Part shown: positions 1 to 5,673 of the stretch, piece by piece
Layout of the letters: each line of letters opens with the position of its first letter
How positions within the stretch are numbered: position 1 is the first letter of the stretch
Source: Rickettsiales bacterium
GTDB taxonomy: Bacteria; Pseudomonadota; Alphaproteobacteria; Rickettsiales; Rickettsiaceae
DNA: 6,133 nucleotides
NCBI GenBank assembly: GCA_947508155.1
Contig: CANNRM010000038.1
Coordinates: 1 to 6,133 of the forward strand
Reading direction: 5' to 3'
Program-made: the position numbers and the translations under genes
The notes under the pieces: model-generated
What the model was told of the DNA's origin: nothing
Seen by the model: the letters and a program-made list of their open reading frames with translations, nothing else
Databases searched by the model: none

Positions 1-1167
1 AGCGGCATCCCTTGCATCATCATCCGATAAACCATTCAGAAATTCTGAATTCACCATGGTGCCTGAATAATTTATATATGGCAAAGGTTCATCAGTACCA
101 ACAACTCGTTTAATGGACAATCCATATTTTGTTGCTAATTCAAAGTCGCGAGCATCATGTGCAGGGCATCCAAATAGTGCTCCAGTTCCATAATCCATTA
201 GAACGAAATTTGCTATATATACTGGAATTTCTATAGAAGAATCAAATGGGTGAGATACCCTTAATCCAGTATCCACTCCTTCTTTCTCTGCCGTTTCAAC
301 ATCAGCCGCTGCGGTACTTTGATGCTTACATTTATCGATACATGCTTGAATTTCAGAAGTCATTTTCACTTGTGCAATAATAGGGTGATTATAACTAACT
401 GCTATAAAACTTGCGCCAAATAATGTGTCTGGCGAGGTAGTATAAATCGTTATAAATTGATCAGAGTTTTTTAGCTTGAATTTGACCTCCGCACCTTGCG
501 ATTTTCCAATCCAATTTTCTTGCATGGTTTTGACACTTTCAGGCCATTCTTTTAGAGACTTCAAATCCTCTAACAATTCTTCGGCATAATCAGTTATTTT
601 CAAAAACCATTGAGTCAGATTTTTTTTCTCAACCAACGCTCCAGAGCGCCATCCACGGCCATCCTCAACCTGCTCATTTGCAAGCACTGTTTGATCAACA
701 GGGTCCCAATTTACGAGTGATTTTTTTTGATATGCAAGACCTTTGTCAAGTAGCTCAAGGAAGAATTTTTGCTCATGTTTGTAATAGTCAGGATCACAGC
801 TAGCAATCTCACGCGACCAATCATATGACAGCCCTAAAGACTTTATTTGAGTCTTCATATGATCTATATTGTCATAGGTCCATTTTGCTGGATGAGTATT
901 GTTTGCAATAGCGGCATTTTCAGCCGGAAGACCAAACGCATCCCAGCCCATAGGATGTAGCACATTATATCCTTTTCGAGACATAAAACGACTAAGAACG
1001 TCACCGATTGTGTAATTGCGAAGATGCCCGGCGTGAATCTTACCAGAAGGATATGGCAACATTTCGAGAACGTAATATTTTGGTTTGCTGGATGTATTTT
1101 CAACTTGGAATGCTTTGCGCTCTTCCCAGATCTTTTGCCATTTGGTATCTATTGTGATATTGGTCAT
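1..1167 (-). CDS. leuS: leucyl-tRNA synthetase LeuS (N-terminal 389 residues, cut by window edge)
   Basis: Class I leucyl-tRNA synthetase, a cytoplasmic enzyme that charges tRNA-Leu and edits mischarged products. I translated the minus strand from the ATG at 1165-1167 and the frame stays open to base 1, giving 389 codons of a protein that is usually about 830-870 residues. The N-terminus [20 protein letters not shown] is typical of bacterial LeuRS. It is followed by the Rossmann-fold motif [19 protein letters not shown], in which HAGH is the class I HIGH signature, and by [16 protein letters not shown]. The CP1 editing domain follows, with [10 protein letters not shown] and [15 protein letters not shown], whose Asp should be the editing-site Asp. 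The KMSKS loop would lie beyond the left edge. The start is supported by GAGGAG (1175-1180 on the complement) 7 nt upstream. The DUF3576 gene lies upstream on the same strand, a neighbour often seen in alphaproteobacteria. Identification is secure. Confidence 0.97.
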   Translation of the reverse strand, partial: MTNITIDTKWQKIWEERKAFQVENTSSKPKYYVLEMLPYPSGKIHAGHLRNYTIGDVLSRFMSRKGYNVLHPMGWDAFGLPAENAAIANNTHPAKWTYDNIDHMKTQIKSLGLSYDWSREIASCDPDYYKHEQKFFLELLDKGLAYQKKSLVNWDPVDQTVLANEQVEDGRGWRSGALVEKKNLTQWFLKITDYAEELLEDLKSLKEWPESVKTMQENWIGKSQGAEVKFKLKNSDQFITIYTTSPDTLFGASFIAVSYNHPIIAQVKMTSEIQACIDKCKHQSTAAADVETAEKEGVDTGLRVSHPFDSSIEIPVYIANFVLMDYGTGALFGCPAHDARDFELATKYGLSIKRVVGTDEPLPYINYSGTMVNSEFLNGLSDDDARDAA

Positions 1168-1217
1168 GTTGTTTCTCCTCAACAAAAACGTCAGTATCGA
1201 GTTTGTGAAGAGCGTCC

Positions 1218-1338
1218 GTCATCCTCGAGTTTGCATAGCAAATCTTGGGGATCTCGTGACCGTGCAAGAAGAGCTTGATCAAGCATTACTTTGCTGTCCT
1301 GAGGTCCCCGAGATTTGCTATGCAAACTCGAGGATGAC
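1218..1338. repeat. 121-bp palindromic repeat element with GTCATCC/GGATGAC ends
   Basis: The outer arms at 1218-1251 and 1305-1338 are inverted copies matching at 33 of 34 positions; the single difference would be a G-U pair in RNA. Pairing continues with gaps towards the centre, and the middle is the perfect 12-bp palindrome GCTTGATCAAGC (1273-1284), which falls at the midpoint of the element. The whole unit is therefore one long imperfect palindrome. Each arm is also a smaller hairpin in its own right (TTTGC-ATA-GCAAA). The element fills most of the 203-bp gap between the DUF3576 gene and leuS. Its size, intergenic site and palindromic design resemble Rickettsia palindromic elements or a MITE-like repeat, but I cannot assign it to a named family. 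It has no T-run directly after the stem on either side, so it is not a canonical Rho-independent terminator. Short reading frames crossing it look accidental. Confidence 0.85.
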
Positions 1339-1370
1339 ATTGGCTAGAACAAACCCCTCTGACGATAGTA

Positions 1371-1871
1371 TTATTTACTAGATTTACGAATATATAACTG
1401 CCTTGCTCTACGCAAAATCTTATCTTCTACATCCATTTGCAGGTTTGAAGGAGCGTTATCCTCAACCCAAATTCCATCTTTTTTCACTCTTTGCTTAAGC
1501 TCGGTTTTAATAGACTCAGTAGCTATTGTATCGCCAACAATGGATACTTTAAGCTTTAAACTTCTTTTAGCATCTGTTTTTTCACTATACCAATCAGTCG
1601 CAATAACACCAGTGTTTGGATCAGACGAGATAATTGGAGCAAAATCTACAACATCCAGGGCAGCCTGCCACAGATATTGATTGATTTTAGAATTCTCTGT
1701 TTTTGTCGCGAGATTTTTCACTCTACCTGGATGGAACACGATACCATCTCCACCTAACACAGACCCAATCTCTTCAGCTCTACGCTCATCTCGTGTTTTT
1801 GGATAATCACCAGCCATTGCATATTCTGACACCAATAACATAGACAAGATTACTAGATATAATTTTTTCAT
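1371..1871 (-). CDS. exported DUF3576 domain-containing protein
   Basis: This 166-residue protein matches the DUF3576 family, which is largely alphaproteobacterial and has no established function. The N-terminus is a typical Sec signal peptide: KK, a hydrophobic stretch at about residues 4-15, and a probable signal peptidase I site after AMA (residue 20). There is no cysteine at that point, so it is predicted to be soluble in the periplasm rather than a lipoprotein, unlike what I recall of several family members. The family core is recognisable as NQYLWQAALDVVDFAPI, then SSDPNTGVIATDWYS, then a beta-rich stretch (KLKVSIVGDTI), ending in a basic helical tail (ILRRARQLYI). The start is supported by AGGAAA (1877-1882 on the complement). 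leuS follows downstream on the same strand after the palindromic repeat. A role in the envelope is inferred only from export. Confidence 0.88.
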   Translation of the reverse strand: MKKLYLVILSMLLVSEYAMAGDYPKTRDERRAEEIGSVLGGDGIVFHPGRVKNLATKTENSKINQYLWQAALDVVDFAPIISSDPNTGVIATDWYSEKTDAKRSLKLKVSIVGDTIATESIKTELKQRVKKDGIWVEDNAPSNLQMDVEDKILRRARQLYIRKSSK

Positions 1872-1904
1872 AAAAATTTCCTAATTGATTTTTGTTCTCC
1901 AAAG

Positions 1905-1933
1905 AAAATAATAGCAAATACCTCAAATGTCTA
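1905..1933 (-). promoter_or_regulatory. possible sigma-70 type promoter of the DUF3576 gene
   Basis: On the minus strand TAGACA (1928-1933) is followed after exactly 17 bp by TATTTT (1905-1910). A start site near 1898 would leave a leader of about 27 nt before the ATG at 1871. Both hexamers are imperfect and the region is AT-rich, so a chance match is quite possible. Nothing else distinct was seen in the 118-bp gap 1872-1989, and no clear terminator for znuB. Confidence 0.3.
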
Positions 1934-1989
1934 GGACTAAATTCTTTGTATCCAAAAAACATTAATTACAACTGATGATAAAGCATAAA

Positions 1990-2757
1990 TTATATTTTAA
2001 ATCTCTGAATCATACTAATCACAATATATATAGCAATAGATATTACACTAATAGATGGCGATAAAGGCCAATCGTATATTAGGGATAAATTAAATCCACA
2101 TATGCCAGCAACAACACCTATCAATGCTGCAAATATTATCATTTGTAATGGCGATTTTGCTACAAGTCTTGCTCCTATTGCCGGAATAATCAACAATGTA
2201 CCAATCAAAAATGCCCCTATCAATTTTATACTAACTGCAATAACAAGCGCCAGCATTAAAAGCAACGCAAATTCTATCAAATTCACCGCGATTTTTGCGC
2301 TTTTTGCAATATCTACATCAAGAGACATTATGACTATTGCATTCAAATATTTCCATATCAATATTACCATAAATATCAACATGCCTATTGCTAGAAAAAA
2401 ACTATGTGGCTCGATAGTAAAAACATCACCAAATAACATAGTATCAAACAATGCCCTCTCATTTAATTTAGATGCTAAAATAATAGAAACAGCAAGAAAT
2501 AAGCTTGAAACAAGACTTACCACGGCATTTTTGTTCGAATAAAATTTAAGAATAAACACCAAACTCGCAAAAATAATCGCCACAACCATCATGCTAATAA
2601 TTTGCGGTATATTCAAAAAACAACTAATCACTCCAGAAAAAAGACATGCGTGCACAAGTCCATCATGAAAATAATTATATCTATGCCATAGCATAATACA
2701 ACCCATTGGAGCAAGTAATGCGCTGATAGTGATTATTGTAAGTAATATTAGTATCAT
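1990..2757 (-). CDS. znuB: zinc ABC transporter permease ZnuB
   Basis: Inner-membrane permease of the ABC-3 (ZnuB/MntB/TroB) family, forming the channel of a high-affinity Zn(II) importer. The 255-residue product is close to the usual 260 and is almost wholly hydrophobic, with roughly eight membrane segments. The family start is clear: a first helix, then LLAPMGCIMLWHRYNYFHDGLVHACLFSGV (residues 14-43), equivalent to the conserved stretch around 'G-D-x-LAHS' in other ZnuB proteins. Near the C-terminus is KLIGAFLIGTLLIIPAIGARLVAKS, the conserved region expected to contact the ATPase. The ATG at 2757 lies 6 bp after the znuC stop, so the two are almost certainly co-transcribed. The periplasmic zinc-binding protein ZnuA is not in the window. 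The family also includes manganese and iron importers, but the pairing with a His-tailed ZnuC favours zinc. Confidence 0.92.
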   Translation of the reverse strand: MILILLTIITISALLAPMGCIMLWHRYNYFHDGLVHACLFSGVISCFLNIPQIISMMVVAIIFASLVFILKFYSNKNAVVSLVSSLFLAVSIILASKLNERALFDTMLFGDVFTIEPHSFFLAIGMLIFMVILIWKYLNAIVIMSLDVDIAKSAKIAVNLIEFALLLMLALVIAVSIKLIGAFLIGTLLIIPAIGARLVAKSPLQMIIFAALIGVVAGICGFNLSLIYDWPLSPSISVISIAIYIVISMIQRFKI

Positions 2758-2763
2758 TTTGTA

Positions 2764-3450
2764 TTAATGTTTATGATCGTGGTGATGGCTATAGAAACTA
2801 ACACCGTCTATACCCTTTATTACAGTATGCGTAGGCATGCCTTTGCAGCAAATATGATGATTAAGGCAAAGCACCTGATCCGAATTTTTCATCACGGTGA
2901 ATAAATCATGTGATATGATAAAGATTGTTACGCCTAAAGAAAAGCGAATTTTTTCAAGTAGCTTATAAAATTCCTGCTGACCACTTATATCCAATGATTG
3001 TGTTGGCTCATCTAGCACTAGAAGTTCCGCGGATTGCAAAATCGCACTTGCGAGCACTAGTCTTTGTCTTTGCCCACCAGACAGGTCAGATATTTCTTTA
3101 TTTTGAATAGTCTGGAAATTCATAAAATCCAGCAAATCATTTTTTAATACGGATGAATGGTATTCTGGCGCGATATGATTCAAAAAACTCATCGATGTCA
3201 TAGGCAAATTTGCATTCATCTTAATATTCTGAGGAGAATAAGAGGTTTTAGTAAACAACGTCTCGATAGTTCCATGCATAGGTTTTTCAATACCAAGAAG
3301 CAGTTTGGCGATTGTGGTTTTACCCGCACCATTAGGGCCTATAAGAGTGGTAATAGTGCTAGGTTCAAGATCAAAACTCACCTGATCTATTACCATATGC
3401 TTACCATATGAATGCGATACATTATTGAAAGCTGCTATGTGTTTTTTCAT
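2764..3450 (-). CDS. znuC: zinc ABC transporter ATP-binding protein ZnuC
   Basis: ATPase that drives the ZnuB permease. Counting from the ATG at 3448-3450 it has 228 residues with every ABC motif: Walker A GPNGAGKT (38-45), Q-loop Gln74, signature LSGGQ (123-127), Walker B LLVLDE (143-148) and switch His181. The C-terminus is histidine-rich (HHHDHKH), as in many ZnuC proteins, and supports zinc as substrate. The frame can be extended 13 codons upstream to a TTG at 3489, but that stretch (VRGWRIILFYFN) comes partly from the palindromic repeat at 3474-3510 and has no family resemblance. The ATG giving MKKHIAAFNNVSHSYG is preferred, although it has no clear Shine-Dalgarno sequence. It is first in the znuC-znuB pair. 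The upstream gap is filled with repeats and shows no convincing promoter. Confidence 0.93.
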   Translation of the reverse strand: MKKHIAAFNNVSHSYGKHMVIDQVSFDLEPSTITTLIGPNGAGKTTIAKLLLGIEKPMHGTIETLFTKTSYSPQNIKMNANLPMTSMSFLNHIAPEYHSSVLKNDLLDFMNFQTIQNKEISDLSGGQRQRLVLASAILQSAELLVLDEPTQSLDISGQQEFYKLLEKIRFSLGVTIFIISHDLFTVMKNSDQVLCLNHHICCKGMPTHTVIKGIDGVSFYSHHHDHKH

Positions 3451-3473
3451 ATTAAAATAAAACAAAATGATTC

Positions 3474-3510
3474 GCCATCCCCGAACCAATCAAAAAGATT
3501 CGAAGATGAC
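3474..3510. repeat. 37-bp palindromic repeat, short relative of the 121-bp element
   Basis: On the minus strand this reads GTCATC-TTCGAA, then an AT-rich middle, then TTCGGGGATGGC. The ends are imperfect inverted copies, with an inner AATC-AAAAA-GATT hairpin. GTCATC, TCGA and GGGGAT occur in the same order and spacing in each arm of the 121-bp element at 1218-1338, so it looks like a single arm of that family. It lies just upstream of znuC and supplies the TTG that would lengthen the znuC frame. Confidence 0.6.
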
Positions 3511-3513
3511 ATA

Positions 3514-3540
3514 GTATCTATTATGATACGGTATAATACC
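3514..3540. promoter_or_regulatory. two abutting short palindromes upstream of znuC, possible operator
   Basis: GTATC-TATTAT-GATAC (3514-3529) is directly followed by the perfect palindrome GGTATAATACC (3530-3540). Both are AT-rich dyads of operator size, 64 to 90 bp upstream of the znuC ATG, in the position where a Zur-type regulator would act. The second one overlaps the first bases of the structured repeat starting at 3536, so it may simply belong to that repeat. I could not match it with confidence to a known Zur consensus. Confidence 0.25.
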
Positions 3541-3637
3541 GAATCACAGATTAAATTATACTAGGAGCTAGGCGCGAAGCTTATACTTAATAAGTGAGCG
3601 CCGAAGCAACAACGTAGAATTAATCTGAGTTCGGCAT
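3536..3637. repeat. structured repeat element, copy 1 (about 102 bp)
   Basis: The ends are complementary: ATACCGAA (3536-3543) pairs with TTCGGCAT (3630-3637) at 7 of 8 positions, and AGATTAA (3548-3554) pairs fully with TTAATCT (3620-3626), with a small internal loop between. Inside is a 58-bp core (3560-3617) that aligns without gaps to the core of copy 2 at 42 of 58 positions. The core centres on a hairpin, CTTAT-ACTTA-ATAAG (3580-3594), here lengthened by GGCGC/GCGCC (3571-3575 and 3598-3602). It contains no gene. The overall form resembles the palindromic repeats of Rickettsiales genomes, but I cannot name the family. Confidence 0.8.
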
Positions 3638-3639
3638 GA

Positions 3640-3746
3640 AATACCATGGATCAGAATTAGGTAATACTAGGCGCGAGGAGCGAAGGCTACACTTAGTAGC
3701 TGAGCCGACGAGTAACGACGTAGTACCAATTCTGATCCATGGTATT
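3640..3746. repeat. structured repeat element, copy 2 (about 107 bp), overlapping the 17 kDa gene stop
   Basis: The outer stem is a perfect 19-bp inverted repeat (3640-3658 with 3728-3746), continued inward after one bulged A by GGTA/TACC pairing. The 58-bp core (3666-3723) is the diverged counterpart of the core in copy 1. Its central hairpin is GCTAC-ACTTA-GTAGC (3686-3700), with the same loop as copy 1 but different, still complementary, stem bases. The two copies are in the same orientation and only 2 bp apart. The right end covers two of the three bases of the lipoprotein gene's stop codon. No T-run follows the stem in the direction of that gene, so it is not a textbook terminator, although it may protect or end the transcript. 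Confidence 0.85.
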
Positions 3747-4218
3747 ATTTTACGATTTGCCAGGTCCCATCAGGCTGCCTACAAGCTTTGCCGTAGGCTT
3801 TTTCTTGTTTGCCACCAATATTAACTGTTTGATTATATTCACGACAATAACGACCATCATCTAATTTATATGTTTTAGTTGGCGTTATAGTGCCAGAATT
3901 ACCGCTATCTGGATTGTTCCACTCTACTTGACTTCCTGAAGGAGTAGACTCCAGAGCCTTTTGCGAAGTACGCTCTGCCATCATTTTATCATGTTCGTCT
4001 AAACTTTTTCCTATAGAACTACCAATGAACCCACCAGCAACAGCGCCAAGACCTGCCGCCACCAGTTGCCCCGTACCCTTACCAAATTGCGCCCCTAATA
4101 GACCACCAGCTAAAGCACCAATACCAGTACCAGCAGCTTGTTTATGACCCGTGCACGAAGTTAGCATGGCACAAGCCACACACATCACCACTATATTCTT
4201 CAACTTATTCTTTATCAC
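3745..4218 (-). CDS. omp: 17 kDa surface antigen family outer-membrane lipoprotein
   Basis: Homologue of the Rickettsia 17 kDa genus-common surface antigen, a glycine-zipper outer-membrane lipoprotein of about 159 residues; this one has 157. The signal peptide ends in the lipobox LTSC, so lipidation is predicted at Cys22. Next comes a Gly/Ala-rich double helix region (about residues 31-74: [21 protein letters not shown], then [13 protein letters not shown]). The C-terminal domain matches the rickettsial antigen closely in [44 protein letters not shown]. The start codon is GTG (4216-4218), chosen because AGGAG lies 5 nt upstream (4224-4228 on the complement) and because the next ATG, at residue 12, would destroy the signal peptide. 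The stop overlaps the stem of repeat copy 2. It is divergent from fieF. Its exact role is unknown; surface exposure and antigenicity are known for the Rickettsia protein. Confidence 0.94.
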   Translation of the reverse strand: MIKNKLKNIVVMCVACAMLTSCTGHKQAAGTGIGALAGGLLGAQFGKGTGQLVAAGLGAVAGGFIGSSIGKSLDEHDKMMAERTSQKALESTPSGSQVEWNNPDSGNSGTITPTKTYKLDDGRYCREYNQTVNIGGKQEKAYGKACRQPDGTWQIVK

Positions 4219-4287
4219 AACAACTCCTTTTGCTTTTTAAGTAAGTTCATAATAGACTATACTCCAAGAGAATGGAAATAAATTTTT
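4219..4287. promoter_or_regulatory. divergent promoter region between the 17 kDa gene and fieF
   Basis: This 69-bp AT-rich gap must hold the start signals for two divergent genes. A TATACT -10-like box lies at 4258-4263 for fieF, with only a poor -35 match (TTTTAA, 4235-4240) 17 bp before it. On the complement, TATTAT (4249-4254) is a -10-like box for the lipoprotein gene, again without a good -35. The two candidate boxes are almost back to back, so their polymerases would compete. The boxes are tentative; that the gap contains both promoters follows from the gene layout. Confidence 0.4.
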
Positions 4288-5202
4288 ATGTCTTATTATT
4301 CAACTGACAAATCTAAGCTATTAAAAAGAGCGCAATACTTATCAGTTATCACAGCAACTCTCATATGTATAATTAAAGCATATAGCTGGATTGCGACTGA
4401 ATCAGTTGCAGTATTTGCATCCCTAATAGATTCTTTGTTAGATGTAACATCATCTTTTATCAACATGTTAGCACTAAGGCTAGCACTCGTCCCACCCGAT
4501 CATAACCATAGATTCGGACACAACAAGGTCGAGGATTTAGCGGTTTTTGGTCAATCAATATTTATTACTCTATCTGGTTTATTTGCTCTATATTCTGCGA
4601 GTAGACATATGCTATATGCTGAAAAAATAGAGCAATCTGGCGCAGGTATCATTGCTATGCTTATATGTTGCGCTCTAACTATAGCTCTTGTTTTATACCA
4701 ATCTTTCGTAATACGCCAAACGCATTCACACATTATTAAAGCGGATAAATTGCATTATACTTCCGACCTACTCACAAACATGCTCGTTATTCTCTCATTA
4801 TATTTCAGCGACATGTTTATAGCAATCGACGCAATATTAGGTATGGTTATTGCTTGTTACGTAATATATGGATCATATGGACTATTAACCAAAGCCCTTA
4901 AAAATCTGGTGGACGAGGAATTTTCCGATTCAGAAAGGCAAAAAATAATAGATATAGTATCCAAATATGATGACGTGTTAGGCATACATGAAATGAAAAC
5001 AAGATATGCCGGCAATAAACCATTCATTCAATTTCATCTAGAATTGGATGGTGCAATGAGTTTAAATAAAGCACATGAGATTAGTGACAAAATTATGACA
5101 GATATATTAGAAGAGTTTGAGGGCGCAGAAGTAACGGTGCATCAAGACCCCGCAGGACTTGAACATGACAATCCATACACAGAACTACTGAGAAATAAAT
5201 GA
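4288..5202 (+). CDS. fieF: cation diffusion facilitator (FieF/YiiP-type) metal efflux transporter
   Basis: Inner-membrane divalent-cation/proton antiporter of the CDF family, exporting zinc and possibly ferrous iron. At 304 residues it is very close to E. coli YiiP/FieF (300). Six membrane helices are expected. The transport site is complete: Asp48 and Asp52 in SLIDSLLD (helix 2) with His155 and Asp159 in HYTSD (helix 5). The second metal site in the loop after helix 2 is present as DHNHRFGH (70-77). The cytoplasmic domain has IHEMKTRYAGNKPFIQFHLELD and ends with VHQDPAG, lacking the Cys that follows HQDP in YiiP. The ATG gives the normal family N-terminus; its ribosome site is weak. The stop overlaps the tadA start by 4 bp. 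With ZnuBC nearby, the region encodes both uptake and export of metal. The precise metal cannot be settled from sequence. Confidence 0.93.
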   Translation: MSYYSTDKSKLLKRAQYLSVITATLICIIKAYSWIATESVAVFASLIDSLLDVTSSFINMLALRLALVPPDHNHRFGHNKVEDLAVFGQSIFITLSGLFALYSASRHMLYAEKIEQSGAGIIAMLICCALTIALVLYQSFVIRQTHSHIIKADKLHYTSDLLTNMLVILSLYFSDMFIAIDAILGMVIACYVIYGSYGLLTKALKNLVDEEFSDSERQKIIDIVSKYDDVLGIHEMKTRYAGNKPFIQFHLELDGAMSLNKAHEISDKIMTDILEEFEGAEVTVHQDPAGLEHDNPYTELLRNK

Positions 5203-5660
5203 TAAATTTTGCACGACAACATATGATTACAGCGCTCGAACATGCATTATATGCACAGGTAAGCGGAGAAGTTCCAGTAGGCGCAGTGATTGTGCAAAGG
5301 AGTTCTGGACAAATCATATCATCTGGTTATAATCAGGTTGAGACGGATAATAATCCACTGAGACATGCCGAGATTATCGCAATAGAAATGGCCTGCAGGG
5401 AGCTAAAATCTAAAAATCTTAGCGAGTGTGATTTGTATGTAACTCTTGAACCATGTGCTATGTGTAGCGCAGCTATTTCTTACTCTCGTATAGGAAGGCT
5501 GTTTTATGGCGCAGCAGATGTGAAACAGGGTGCCGTGGAGAATGGAGGTCGATTCTTTACACAAAAAACATGCATGCACAGACCAGAAGTCTATGAAGGG
5601 ATTATGGCGGAAGAATCAAGCGGGTTGATTCGAACTTTTTTTGAACGTTTAAGACACTAA
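5199..5660 (+). CDS. tadA: tRNA-specific adenosine deaminase TadA
   Basis: Zinc-dependent enzyme that converts adenosine 34 to inosine in tRNA-Arg(ACG), so that one tRNA reads several CGN codons; normally essential in bacteria. The 153-residue length fits a bacterial TadA. The active site is intact: His56 and catalytic Glu58 in RHAEI, and zinc ligands Cys86 and Cys89 in LEPCAMC. The upstream EVPVGAVIV strand and the downstream SRIGRLFYGAADVKQGAV are also typical of the family, and the C-terminal helix ends in FFERLRH. The start at 5199 overlaps the fieF stop as ATGA, which suggests translational coupling. A second ATG at residue 9 is possible but would cut the first helix. motA begins 13 bp after the stop. 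Confusion with other cytidine/adenosine deaminases is unlikely given the PCAMC motif and size. Confidence 0.95.
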   Translation: MINFARQHMITALEHALYAQVSGEVPVGAVIVQRSSGQIISSGYNQVETDNNPLRHAEIIAIEMACRELKSKNLSECDLYVTLEPCAMCSAAISYSRIGRLFYGAADVKQGAVENGGRFFTQKTCMHRPEVYEGIMAEESSGLIRTFFERLRH

Positions 5661-5673
5661 AGGGAGTAAAGTT

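Noticed and set aside
864..1103. 79-codon minus-strand frame inside leuS
   Set aside because: It lies in a different frame from the clear LeuRS reading frame, which is uninterrupted over the same bases.
1085..1381. 98-codon plus-strand frame across the leuS start and the palindrome
   Set aside because: Its first part is antisense to the leuS N-terminus and the rest is read through the palindromic repeat; no ribosome site and no recognisable protein features.
2102..2542. 146-codon plus-strand frame opposite znuB
   Set aside because: Antisense to a well-supported permease; its Asn/Ile/Ala-rich composition is what an AT-rich membrane-protein gene gives on the opposite strand.
3450..3489. TTG start for znuC giving 241 residues
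   Set aside because: The added residues derive partly from a repeat and do not resemble ZnuC; the ATG at 3450 gives a standard N-terminus for the family.
3640..3746. Rho-independent terminator for the 17 kDa gene
   Set aside because: The stem is very long with a large structured interior and there is no T-run after it in the direction of transcription, so a repeat element is the better description.
3536..3746. CRISPR array
   Set aside because: Only two adjacent diverged units 2 bp apart with internal complementarity; no regular short repeats separated by unique spacers and no cas genes.
3636..3824. 62-codon plus-strand frame through repeat copy 2 into the lipoprotein gene
   Set aside because: Formed by the repeat and the antisense of the 17 kDa gene; no ribosome site or family resemblance.
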